A DNA stretch of 64,000 bases, taken from Terebella lapidaria (taxonomy: Eukaryota > Annelida > Polychaeta > Terebellida > Terebellidae). Position 1 is the stretch's first letter. Each line of letters opens with the position of its first letter. This document shows, piece after piece, positions 54,785 through 64,000 of this stretch. The notes beneath the pieces were generated by a model. The model made no database searches. It was not told where the DNA came from and worked only from the letters and a program-made list of their open reading frames with translations. A program made the position numbers and the translations under genes. The stretch lies in NCBI GenBank assembly GCA_949152475.1, contig OX424562.1:41464157-41528156 (forward strand). Reading direction: 5' to 3'.

Positions 54785-56828
54785 TTGATACTGGGATTCT
54801 ATCTTGGCTGATGAGAGGAAGTCGTTCCCAAGCTTCACGCCTCGTTCAGCACTGTCATTCACGACTCGTAATTCAGCAACTGTTTTAAATGTAGTCTGCT
54901 ATTCCTTGTCAAGTGGCCAGGCATCTACTGGCAGTTGCAAGAATGACGACTGTAATCCAAGTGTCCTGAAGACTCCCCAGGAGTCACGCCCTACTAAGCT
55001 GTGCAAGGAAGTCGAATCATCAACTACAGTTGGAAAGACTGGTTTCCCGAAGCCTGTACCTGTCCGCTTACTGAAGATGTCTCCATTCTCATCATCCTTT
55101 GAGGAACCTAGGACTTCGACCATTTTAATCTTCTCTTCGTTTGACACGATACCAGAGAACAAAGCCAAAGGAACAAGCTCTTCCGTGATATACCAGAGAT
55201 GTTTGAAGAATGCTTTCGTTGCAGCTTTCGAGATGACCTGATCTTCATATGCTTGTGATCAGTTCACCCATGTTTGTACTTGATTTGTGTGGCAAAGCTG
55301 GAACTCCCAGAAGCTTGACACCACTTTCACCTGCAGCCAAAATATACATAATTAGTGGTTATTTCATAGTCCACTATTGTTGGATAAGCAGGAGACAGGA
55401 GAAGTTCACTAGACAAATATATTATTATTCAGCTTCCATAGGCATACGGTCAGTGGAACAAGAACAGGAAGAAAGTTGATAAAATGACACAGTGTACAGG
55501 CAGTTAGATTGATGGACCCCTTGTTATAATACTCCATACCAGAAACTAGAATAGGAAGTCTTTCCTCGGCAGTGTACTTGGATGAGAGGGAATCCATCAA
55601 CTTTCCATCCCAATGTAGAGCTCCAACAGGTGGAGCCTCCCACGTCTGACGGACATTGTCACTGATAGTTTTTGCAGTTGCCAGGCGGTATCTATAAAAT
55701 TTGTTGGATTAGGTTATGGATATTAGCAACCGGAAATCATTCACCAACAATATGTCTAATTGCCTTCACGTACCTGTAAGACTGAGTGTAATGCAAGTAC
55801 ATACCCGTTGTGTCCCCATCGTTGCATGCAGAAATCAGAGAATGCATCAAGGCCGCAAGAGCTGTCGGAGATATCTTGTTTTGAATCGCAGTGGATTGTA
55901 CGATCTGGTTCTTGAGTATGTCTGGTGGTATGTGGATATCAACGCCTTTGTTGATTCTTCTGTGCTTCCTCTTGGGTTCGGCCTCATGTGACGATCCAGT
56001 TTCTGAATCATCCTCTTCTGGTTCATTGTCATCTGGCAGAGATGTCTGGACTTGACTTGCCGATGGAGTATTCTCAGCAACTCTCTGTGGAATGAGCCGT
56101 CTCTTTTCTCTGGCCGTTACTATAGAGTCATAAAATTTATCCCTCCCCATATAGGATGCAGTTCTGTCTGTCATCATGCTACTCAGAACGTTCATATCAC
56201 TCTCAATAGCCTCTCTCTTTCTTCCTGCTTTATGTTTGGTCTCATTTTCTGTTCCTTCAATTCGTCCATGATGATTCTGGGCCAAAACGGCATTGTTTGA
56301 TCCAACTCGGTTCTGAATTCCGCCACTTTCGGACAATCAGCGTCCCTTTCACCTTTGTTGATTTTCATGATGGACATGTACTTCTCCGACAATGCTTCAA
56401 CCTTTTCCGCCATTTTGTGCTCATGTATGGTTCTGATTCCTGCTTTGTGGTAGTGAGGCATTACTTGAGATACAACCTGTTTTGCTGCCTCCCTAGTGAT
56501 TCTACTTTGCTTTGAGAAATCATCCTGCCGCAGTTTTGCTTTAAATGACAAGAAAGACCGCAAGACTGGCTGTTGGCAAGCGACATCCTGTTATTGTTTG
56601 GTCATCATCGGTAATGGTTTGTTCAAGCAAAAATAAAGATTTGCCTGCGCTTCTGGACTGTCTGGTGTTCATTGTCCAAGCTGAAAATCTTGTGCAACAC
56701 CTTGCTGCAGTGTCAGCAATGAACAGTTCGCTACACACTGAACAACACCAAGACACTTCTTTCAATGGAAGTTGAAGACAATCGTTGTCATGACAACAGC
56801 AAAGGTGAAAAACAGTATGACCATCCAC
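54785..56828 (-). pseudogene. Broken multi-exon gene of an uncharacterised invertebrate family
   Basis: Not named. Minus-strand pieces in order are as follows. A Cys-rich start has WCCSVCSELFIADTAARCC. A basic helical part follows (AKQVVSQVMPHYHKAGIRTI, then SMMTDRTASYMGRDKFYDSI and KRRLIPQRV). The next exon ends QSYR at 55774 with donor GTACGT. An exon at 55540-55691 (TWEAPPVGALHWDGKLMDSL) has proper splice sites. An exon from 55330 reads ESGVKLLGVPAL. A C-terminal part reads HLWYITEELVPLALF to LVGRDSWGVFRTLG and NDSAERGVKL. As I recall them, such proteins (with GxLHWDGK, HLWYLSEELV and NDxAERGVKL) recur in cnidarians, aphids and lancelets. They are longer, with a central CRHH-bearing part that is missing here. 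There are at least three interruptions, so it is not functional. It could be transposon-derived. Confidence 0.6.
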
Positions 56829-56854
56829 ACAAAGTGTTTCTCAAGGAGAAAAAC
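56765..56854 (+). CDS. Possible 30-codon first exon, plus strand
   Basis: An ATG frame (MEVEDNRCHDNSKGEKQYDH, then PHKVFLKEKN) runs exactly to GTAAGT at phase 0, opposite the start of the broken minus-strand gene. Nothing downstream supports it: an inverted-repeat element begins 11 bp after the donor. It is weak and listed for completeness. Confidence 0.2.
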
Positions 56855-56865
56855 GTAAGTATATC

Positions 56866-58074
56866 AGCGGGCGTATTTTATTTGTACGGATCGGAAACCT
56901 GATCCCGGATCGGGATCAGGTTTCTGATCCGTACAAAAAAAACATGTTTTCTTGATTCAAGATCAGACTTCTGATCCGTACGGAAAAATGTCTGATCCCG
57001 ATTCCTGATCAGTGATCAATAATAGTTGCTAGGTAACCAGAACATATTTGAACACAAACAAAAATACAACGATGACAATGGGGCGTGGGCAAAGCTCATT
57101 CGATAGGTGGCAGCATTGTAATAGTGGTAAATTTGACGCCAAATCACTAGGGAATGTCGTCTGTTGTGAACCATGCACATGGCATTTGGCGCGAAAATTC
57201 CGTATGTTTGGAGTAATACCATGGTATCCTGATAATAAATAACGTTATGACGTCATTTTACCACTAAAACAGTGCTGCCAGTTGGCGAATAGGCGTTTTT
57301 CTGCTCATGCCCCATTCCGTACGTAGGCCTACAGCGTACAGTTGTATGTTAGTTTGGTAATCATGTTCTATCACAGCTAAATCATACATGTAATGTACCC
57401 AGTAATGCCTAAGTCACATTTGCACCGATGCCTACGCAGATTAGGATACGATACCCGGAAAGGCTGAAATTTGGCGATTTTGGTCGGTCACCAACCGAGT
57501 ACGGGCAATTCATTCGTGGCCATCGGGCAATAATCGGACATCGTAGACACGCCGGTGGAGGCATCGGAAGAAAATAATGGAGAGTTATTTTCTTGAGGCA
57601 ACCGGAGGAAAAAATGACATCAGTAGTGAATTGCTAGCACGCCTGCTGGCGACCGGCCAGAGCCCCTTCAGATGCCCACCAGATGCCGAGGGGATCGACG
57701 AATTTTTCGGTCGACCAATGTGGGTAGTTATCAGTTATAGATGTCTGACAAACTATCACCGGCGGCCTGTGCAAATGTGACTTAGGCATAAGACACATTA
57801 TGTTCCAACTTGGAATTCACCCCTTTTATTTCATTTTTAAGATGGTTTGTCAGTTAAATATACTACACTGACAGTCTAAGTGACAGGCATGGACTAGGTC
57901 AATCAAGTAAAACTCATAATCAGGTTTTGATATCAAGCAACCATTTGTAACCAATTCTGATCTTTCTGATCCCAAAAATGTTTGATCGGAATCATGATCC
58001 GTACACTTTTCGTAGGGATCAGTTTTCTGATCCGGGATCAGGTTTCTGATCCGTACAAATAAAATACGCCCGCT
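56866..58074. mobile_element. Inverted-repeat element with GATCCG-rich termini
   Basis: The left end (AGCGGGCGTATTTTATTTGT then ACGGATCGGAAACCTGATCC) and the right end are reverse complements over about 46 bp with one mismatch. The subterminal regions repeat CTGATCCGTAC and GGATCAGG in both directions. The interior is non-coding, and a second inverted-repeat element (57406-57788) sits within it. No clear target duplication was seen. It is non-autonomous; superfamily not assigned. Confidence 0.85.
57406..57788. mobile_element. 383-bp MITE with perfect 20-bp ends and TAA duplication
   Basis: Both ends read TGCCTAAGTCACATTTGCAC (right end in reverse complement), flanked by TAA at 57403-57405 and 57789-57791. 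A 3-bp TAA/TTA duplication is the mark of PIF/Harbinger transposases. The GC-richer interior has one 67-codon frame (57577-57780) that runs into the terminal repeat and shows no domain. It is inserted in the element at 56866-58074, so it is younger. Confidence 0.85.
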
Positions 58075-58953
58075 AGCATCTTTCTACACAGTATTTGTAG
58101 TTTGTGCCCAAAAAAACAGTTATTTTATGTTTCAATATGTGTAAAACAGGGAAAATTCACGCTGATATCATCCGGATATTTGCCTCATTACTGGTATACC
58201 TAAATAGCTTCCAAAAATTATGAAATTTTATATTTAGGCTGCTGTTGTTACATCCTCATTAGAAAAAAAGGTAGAAGGCCTGCTTTGAATAATTTATTTT
58301 ATGTGGGCCACATCTTCACCCTACTATACATGTGTATCATGATTTGTTCAAAAGTTATCTAGCTATTTCAATTGCTTCCAACTATTGTCTGTCCTTCTTT
58401 TCCCTCTTTTTTCTCCCCTTTCGCTCTTCCACTTATAATTTTTTTTCTGGTATGAAAAGTGCCCCCATCAGTTACGGCCCTGGACTTCTTTTGAAAACTG
58501 TGAATATAATGAACTCAACGCCAGAACGTCACAAATCCCTTGACAATAGGATATGATGGGAAATGATAACTTTTTCTATGCAGATGAGTGGTAAACAATG
58601 ACAAATGTGGCGATTTTGCCCGAAGATTGCGATAGGAGTAGAGACTGCTATCGTTCTCCATACCTACCGGTACCTGTTTTTGCTGCTTCACGTTTGAACC
58701 TCATGTGTTGCCTTGGTGACGCATTGTTTTTTTATTGATCCACCATACTGTAACAATGGTCATGACATCACACCCTCGCTTTCGTGCTCTGCTAGCTTCA
58801 TTGCCAGCAGCCTGTCTTGTTTCTTTGAGTTGTTTCAGAGCTGTCAAGGCGAGAGGACAATGGTGAGCACGGCCATGTGTTCCTGGTCTTCTTGGCTAGA
58901 GGGTCTCAGAGGACCCCGAGAACAATCCCAATCGGTTGCCCAAAACGGAGGCT
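58075..58953. other. Intergenic, nothing recognised
   Basis: A 129-codon plus-strand frame at 58713-59102 has no domain and runs through a repeat. No other feature was seen. Confidence 0.4.
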
Positions 58954-59303
58954 GCTTTGACCCAGGGGCTCACGCATATTTAACATTAAGTTCATGTATT
59001 GCATCCTTTTGGAAAAAAATCCTAAATAAATTAGAACTAAAGAATAAAACTATGGCATATATCAGCCCCTGTAGAGCGGTGCTTCAATATATAGTGAGTT
59101 GAATCGTTGTTTTTTAAATTCATAATTAAAATTATGCTTTGATCCAGGGGCTCACGCTCACGCGTATTTAACATGAAGTTCATGTATTACCTTCTGGAAA
59201 AGAATCCTAAATAAATGAGAACTATATATCAGCCCCTGTAGAATGGTGCTTCAATATATAGTGAGTTCAATCATTGTTTTTTAAATTCATAATTCAAATT
59301 TCA
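58954..59303. repeat. Tandem duplication of about 180 bp
   Basis: The segment from GCTTTGACCCAGGGGCTCAC (58954) is repeated from GCTTTGATCCAGGGGCTCAC (59135). Both contain CTAAATAAATTAG-like wording, TCAGCCCCTGTAGA and GGTGCTTCAATATATAGTGA. The two copies have diverged by several indels. Confidence 0.85.
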
Positions 59304-59409
59304 ATGGTGTTATGAAATATAGATTTCCGAAGAAGTTGTTTGGTGATTTATATTTTTATGGGTATAAAAACTTTCTAATACCTTGATAATTTAAATTTTA
59401 CATTATTTG

Positions 59410-61960
59410 GTTTACCTAAGGTGGTTCAATCTGATCAAGGTGAAAATTTCACCTCTTAGGTATTCAAGCAGTCATTGTATCAGTTAGGTGTAGAGCATGT
59501 CACATCAAGTGCATATCATCTTCAATCGCAGGGAGCCCTAGAGAGGTTCCATCAGACTCTGAAAACAATGCTCAAGACCTTCTGTCATGGTTCTGATAAA
59601 CATTGGGACGAGAGTGTCCATCTGCTGTTGTTTGCCATAAAAGAAGTAGTACAAGAATCCTTAGGATTCTCTCCAAACGAGTTGGTATTTGGCCACTCAG
59701 TACATGGTCCCTTAAAGGTTCTTAAAGACAGGTGGTTCCTTGAGGAGGAAGAGGACAATTTGTTGGACTATGTGTCTAAGTTCAGGCATAGGCTTGCGAG
59801 AGTTGGCCCAGGAGATTCTGGTGCATTCTCAGAGTAAGATGAAATCCTGGTATGACAGAAAGTTGAAGCAGCGCAGCTTTAGTCCTATTGATCAGGTGTT
59901 GGTGTTATTCCCAGTGATGGGACATCGTTATCTGGGACCTTATACAGTAGAAAGTAGGTTAAGTGATGTCAACCATGTTGTCGGAATTCCTGATCGTCGT
60001 AAATCCAAACAGCTTTGTCACATAAACATGCTGAAGGAGTATCACAACAGAGACACAATTGTTCCAAAACCAGTTATGACCATGAATCCAGAATTGGACA
60101 TGGAGTCCGATGACACAGTGGGTGATCAAACCAAGGAGGAATCCCATTCTCAGAGTAGGCTTCAGGATTCGCAGGTCAGCAGCTGACACATCTTTCTGTT
60201 GTTGAATGTGAGGATGTGAAGATTTTAGTTGTTGCTTACCCCAGTATCTTTACTGATGTTCCTAGTAGAACAAAGTTGATATATCATGATGTCGATGTTG
60301 GTGATAGCAGACCAATCAAACAGCATCTGTATCGCATGAGTCCTCTGAACCATGATGTGATGTGCAAGGAAATTGAGTATACATGTTAGATAACAGCATA
60401 ATTGAAAGTAGCTCAAGTCCTTGGAGTTCTCTTTGTTTACTGGTACCTAAGGCAGACAAGTCATGATATCGCTCTTGCACAGATTTCAGGAAATTGAATG
60501 CCGTAACAAAAACAGATTCTTACCCAATTCCACGTGTTGATGACTGTATCGATCAGGTTGGGAAAGCTGTCTATGTCACTGAGTTTGATCTGCTCAAAGG
60601 ATATTGGCAGGTCCCTCTGACAGAAAGGGTCAAGGAAGTTTCGGCATATGTGACTCCGGATGGATTTTTTCAGTATGTTGTGATGCCATTTAGCATGAAA
60701 AGCTCAGCTGCATTTCAGCGCTTAGTTAACAGTGTGATCAGTGTTTTGAATGGCTGTTCTACATATGTAGATGACATTGTTGTGTTCAGTGAGAACTAGT
60801 CAGAGCATTTGATGCGAATCAGAGCTCTTTTCGAGAGGTGAGCAGCAGCAAACCTAATTGTTAATTTGGGTAAAAGTGAGTTTAGAAAGGCTACTGTCAC
60901 GTTTCCTGGCTATGTTGTCGGAGGTGGGAGAGTTTGTCCTGTATCAGCCAAGGTAGATGCTATCCTTCAGTTTTCCAGGCCAAAAAACAGGGAAGAGTTG
61001 ATGAGGTAATTAGGTATGATATGGTACTACAGAAAATTCTGTAAAAAATTCTCTTCTGTTGCTGTCCCTCTTACTGAACTCTTGCGTAAGAACGTAAAGT
61101 TTCTCTGGAAAGCCGAGTGTCAGCAGTCGTTTGATGCATTGAAAGCTATTCTGTCTGATGGTCCAGTCCTCATTGCTCCTAAGTTGTATGAATTCAAGTT
61201 GACGCCAGTGATTTTGGTGCAGGAGCTGTACTACTACAGTCTGGTGATGACTCCATAGAACCTTCAGTATTCTTCTTTTCGAAGAAATTCGATAGACATC
61301 AGCGAATTTATTCTACGGTTGAAAAAGAAGCAGTAGGTCTGGTCATGGCTTTGAGCCATATTGATGTATATATTGTAAATTCTCCTCATCCAGCTATTGT
61401 ATATACTGACCATAATCCTCTAGTGTTCATCAGTAAGATGAGAAACAAGAACCAGCGTTTGTTGAAGTGGTCTCTGTTACTTCAGAATTATAATCTAGAT
61501 ATTAGACACATAAGTGGTACGAACAATGTTGTAGCTGATGCATTGTCTAGAGTGTAAGGTATGCTCCAAGTCAAGTAGACTTAAGTGTATTTGAGTTTTC
61601 TCATCAGAAAACTTTCAGTGAGAGTGTAACGATGTAATTATTTCTATATTATGTAGGTTGGTATTTTTTCAGGGAACAGTTTACCCACAGTGTGAATGTA
61701 ATGTTTTGTTTCCATTTCGGATGTGCTCCAATGAGTCGATGTCTGGGCCACTGGCAGAGCTCTCACGCGTAAAGTGGAACTCACGCGGGAGACAGAGCAG
61801 CGTGCACATACAGTGGGCCAGTGACAGGCAGACACGAGCTGGACAGTGACGGGGCAACATCGCATTCGAAAGTTGAACTTATTTAACCAGTGTACATAGA
61901 TTTTGGATTTTAATTAAACATTCAAAAACTTACAGGTTTGTTTTTGTTGGTTTCACGGTG
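59410..61960 (+). mobile_element. Broken Gmr1-like LTR retrotransposon (integrase before reverse transcriptase)
   Basis: Parts in order: an integrase core from about 59410 (SDQGENFTS; SSAYHLQSQGALERFHQTLK) and its C-terminal region to 60186; the reverse transcriptase leader near 60260; reverse transcriptase from about 60490 (TDSYPIPRVDDCIDQ; FDLLKGYWQVPL; YVDDIVVFSE); the connection (YYRKFCKKFSSVAVPLTELL); and RNase H to 61557 (YTDHNPLVFISKM; HISGTNNVVADALSRV). RT sequence is Ty3/gypsy-like, but integrase precedes it as in Ty1/copia. That combination defines the Gmr1 group. Gag and protease are absent on the left. A possible 3' LTR starts near TGTAACGATG at about 61626. It is an old fossil with several breaks (at least five). 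Confidence 0.85.
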
Positions 61961-62969
61961 ACTGGCTAGTAAATGCAGAACACTGAATAATATATTGAAC
62001 CTGAAGAATGAAAAAATTGTCATAAACAGCCAAAGAATGCTTGCAAAAGTGACTTCGAGCACCAATAATCATAGTGCAATGCTCAATTTTTTTATCATGA
62101 TCAATTACAACACATAGATTGTGAAGAATTTTTGTCGATATATTTTGTTGTTGAGAGCTTTTTCAAAAACCCTTATATCGATCACTGCTCACTAGGACAA
62201 ATTATCATTTCTCATAATTTATTAAGAAGACCTACATTTCTCACTCCACTAATTAGCAGTACTACCATCATAAGATACAGTACCAAGAAAGTTCTGAACA
62301 CATTCTTCGTCAAATAATTTTCACACTTTTGCAGCCCGTGGCCTCGAAGCTCACCCTCGGAAGGCCCAGATGTACACTCTCGGTGTTCAATGCTTGTTGA
62401 GTTGCTAACTCGTTTACACCATTATATGCTGATATTTTTGTGATGATATTATGGTGTCATATTAAAGCTTGGCAGAATTTCACTATTGGGGGTTCATGAG
62501 TTTCCCTGTCATTTTTGTTTTCTCTCACTTCGTATGCCTGATATGACTTTCTGTCCCCGGGCTATGAGATTGGATAACGGACCCTGTTTTGTTTGCTCAA
62601 AATACTTAATACTGGGTGTTGATTCCACGTCTATTGGCATACTTGACCCGGAAATCAAAGAGCAATTCCTACCGAATTTCAGACTGCTATCGCAAAAATT
62701 GGAAAAGTTGGCAATAGGTTATCAAAACATAATACTAGTAGTCTAAACCTAGCTCTACAGATAGCATGATTTCTGAATCTCTTAAAATGTAACTTTTACA
62801 GAGGTGGAAAATGTCCAATTTTGTGCTTCCACATTTCATGCAATGATAACACATAAAACTACTGTCATTGGAGAAAAAGATGTAAACTATTTTTGGTTGG
62901 AGTTACTCCATGAATATCTGAAAACTCAGCTTTTTTTCAAATAAGCATCCGTAACCTGTCATATTTATG
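61961..62969. other. AT-rich intergenic sequence
   Basis: No supported gene; short frames lack domains and splice context. Confidence 0.4.
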
Positions 62970-63131
62970 TTCTGTAGGCCTACTTTGGTTTACCAAATCA
63001 GGACAAGTCAGATTGTTTTGGTGCATCGTCTATATCTTGTCACAAATTTAAGTGGGCATATCCTCTGTTTTTATTCTTGTTTAAATATGGACCTTGTGTC
63101 TGAAATAAATGCATTCAATTCAATTCAATTC
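62970..63131 (+). mobile_element. LINE 3' end with ATTCA tail
   Basis: The wording TTCTTGTTTAAATATGGACC then TTGTGTCTGAAATAAATGCA is typical of the 3' UTR of CR1/L2-type LINEs. It ends in the short repeat ATTCAATTCAATTCA, the microsatellite tail such elements carry. No coding part is present. It differs from the LINE at 11815. Confidence 0.55.
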
Positions 63132-63699
63132 AGTTACCGAATCATCGTTGATACTTATAACAGTCATATCGGTGAAATTACACATGGAACATGACAGAAT
63201 TTCACTAAATTGGTTCAGACCCGACGAATGAGAAAGTATTGAGCAAAAATAGCCCAAATATATATAAGCCTACGTCATAAATACAAAAAAAAAATTGAAT
63301 ATAGATTCTACATACACGCCGCGTCCATCCTGAAAATGATTCGTGTGTCCCCCAGTGATTATTGGTCATCATTTGCTATTGATTGCTGGTTCATTTAATT
63401 TTTTAACACACAAAGTCTATATTTACACCATATTCCCTAATTGCTGGTTTATAGATTCTACATGAAATTGATGCAAGAAAACCCAGTTTTAATGAGGATT
63501 ATCGAATTACCCTGATGGACCCCACCGTTCGTTTTGACACCTGATAAAATTTCTTCCACAAAGCTTCAGCGAACACCTCAAAATCATCTCGCGCACGGAC
63601 ACCCCAGTGATTAATAGCTACGCGCCTGTACGACGGTCAACCAGCGTAGTTTGATTTCCGAATATCCGTCGAGCCTCTTTGTTGACAAAATTATCCAAA
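63132..63699 (+). promoter_or_regulatory. Upstream region of GNB5
   Basis: This is the 570 bp before the GNB5 start codon. It must hold at least the 5' UTR if exon 1 is the first exon. The GC content rises in the last 150 bp (CGCGCACGG, CTACGCGCCTGTACGACGG). No TATA box in a convincing position was recognised. Confidence 0.35.
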
Positions 63700-63826
63700 A
63701 TGGCAACGGAAGCGCTGAGTCCAGCCATGGCTGAGTCGCAAGATTCGATTGAAGCGTTAAGTAGAGAAGCAGAGCAACTTAAGTCAAAGCTTGAAGAAGA
63801 AAGAGCAAAGCTAAACGATGTAGATT
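63700..63826 (+). CDS. GNB5: Exon 1 of G protein subunit beta-5
   Basis: The ATG at 63700 sits in a good context (CAAAATGG). The exon encodes 42 residues beginning MATEALSPAMAESQDS and ending REAEQLKSKLEEERAKLNDV plus D; the donor GTGAGT starts at 63827 (phase 1). Human GNB5 begins [20 protein letters not shown] and continues SLKGKLEEERAKLHDVE, so the match covers the start and the coiled-coil N-terminal helix. The insertion PAMAESQD is local. GNB5 replaces G-gamma partners with R7-family RGS proteins and controls GPCR signal shut-off in neurons. The WD40 exons lie beyond the window. Confidence 0.88.
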
Positions 63827-63897
63827 GTGAGTATTGTGTTTTAGTCTGCCTGAATTGAATCGTACGAGAACTGACCCTCTCGTTATAATCATTCTCA

Positions 63898-64000
63898 ACT
63901 AGGGCTTAGGCGAGTACTCGTTGACGGTTACAAAAAGACTTCTAACCGGTTAGGAATTGGCTAACCGGTTACTCGTGAATTTCAATAAGTGATAAAAAAA
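63898..64000. repeat. Possible hAT-like transposon end in GNB5 intron 1
   Basis: The wording TAGGGCTTAGGCGAGTACTC followed by CTAACCGGTTAGGAATTGG and GGCTAACCGGTTACTCG resembles hAT-type ends with GAGTACTCG. It runs to the window edge, so the other end cannot be seen. Confidence 0.3.

Overview
The window is animal genomic DNA: AT-rich, with spliced genes bounded by GT-AG introns, LTR, LINE and DNA-transposon relics, and long tandem arrays. It most resembles a marine invertebrate. The phylum cannot be fixed from the sequence. One retroelement has the IN-before-RT order first described in deuterostomes, which leans towards amphioxus, hemichordate or echinoderm.

Host genes are few. A complete basigin/neuroplastin-type immunoglobulin gene lies on the minus strand (42.1-52.9 kb): eight coding exons, 367 codons, three Ig domains and the hallmark [14 protein letters not shown] membrane segment. 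Exon 1 of the G-protein subunit beta-5 gene (GNB5) is at 63.7 kb, plus strand. A single exon resembling the ribosome-release GTPase EFL1 sits alone at 28.2 kb, minus strand. Human NPTN, GNB5 and EFL1 all lie on 15q, so this may be an old linkage. A broken multi-exon gene of an uncharacterised invertebrate family lies at 54.8-56.8 kb.

Region by region: 0-8.1 kb, a largely intact-looking Ty3/gypsy LTR element (minus), cut by the left edge; 9.0-9.4 kb, a Helitron Rep fossil; 10.7-11.2 kb, a cluster of a 125-bp MITE; 11.8-13.2 kb, a LINE 3' end; 13.7-39.9 kb, a 26-kb block of nested hairpin-ended elements; 39.9-53 kb, the Ig gene and its introns; 53-58 kb, the orphan gene and two nested inverted-repeat elements; 59.4-62 kb, a broken Gmr1-like retroelement; 63-64 kb, a LINE tail and the start of GNB5.

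The most unusual part is the 26-kb block. It holds at least ten copies of one family (called A here) with conserved ends: a small palindrome plus AGGTTACCGGACA on the left, and a GAC-rich tract plus the hairpin GGACCATAGGTCC and GGTAACCT on the right. The same ends carry different tandem cores, either about 134 bp or about 454 bp. A second family (B) starts with CTAGACGTCAAGGCCT, ends in a hairpin and carries a 148-bp core. This layout resembles the Helentron-associated (HINE/pearl/DINE-1) elements of bivalves, flies and sea urchins. Each 134-bp unit carries a perfect DR1 (AGGTCAAAGGTCA), an ER8 and an extended TCAAGGTCA nuclear-receptor half-site, so the block is a dense array of potential receptor sites.
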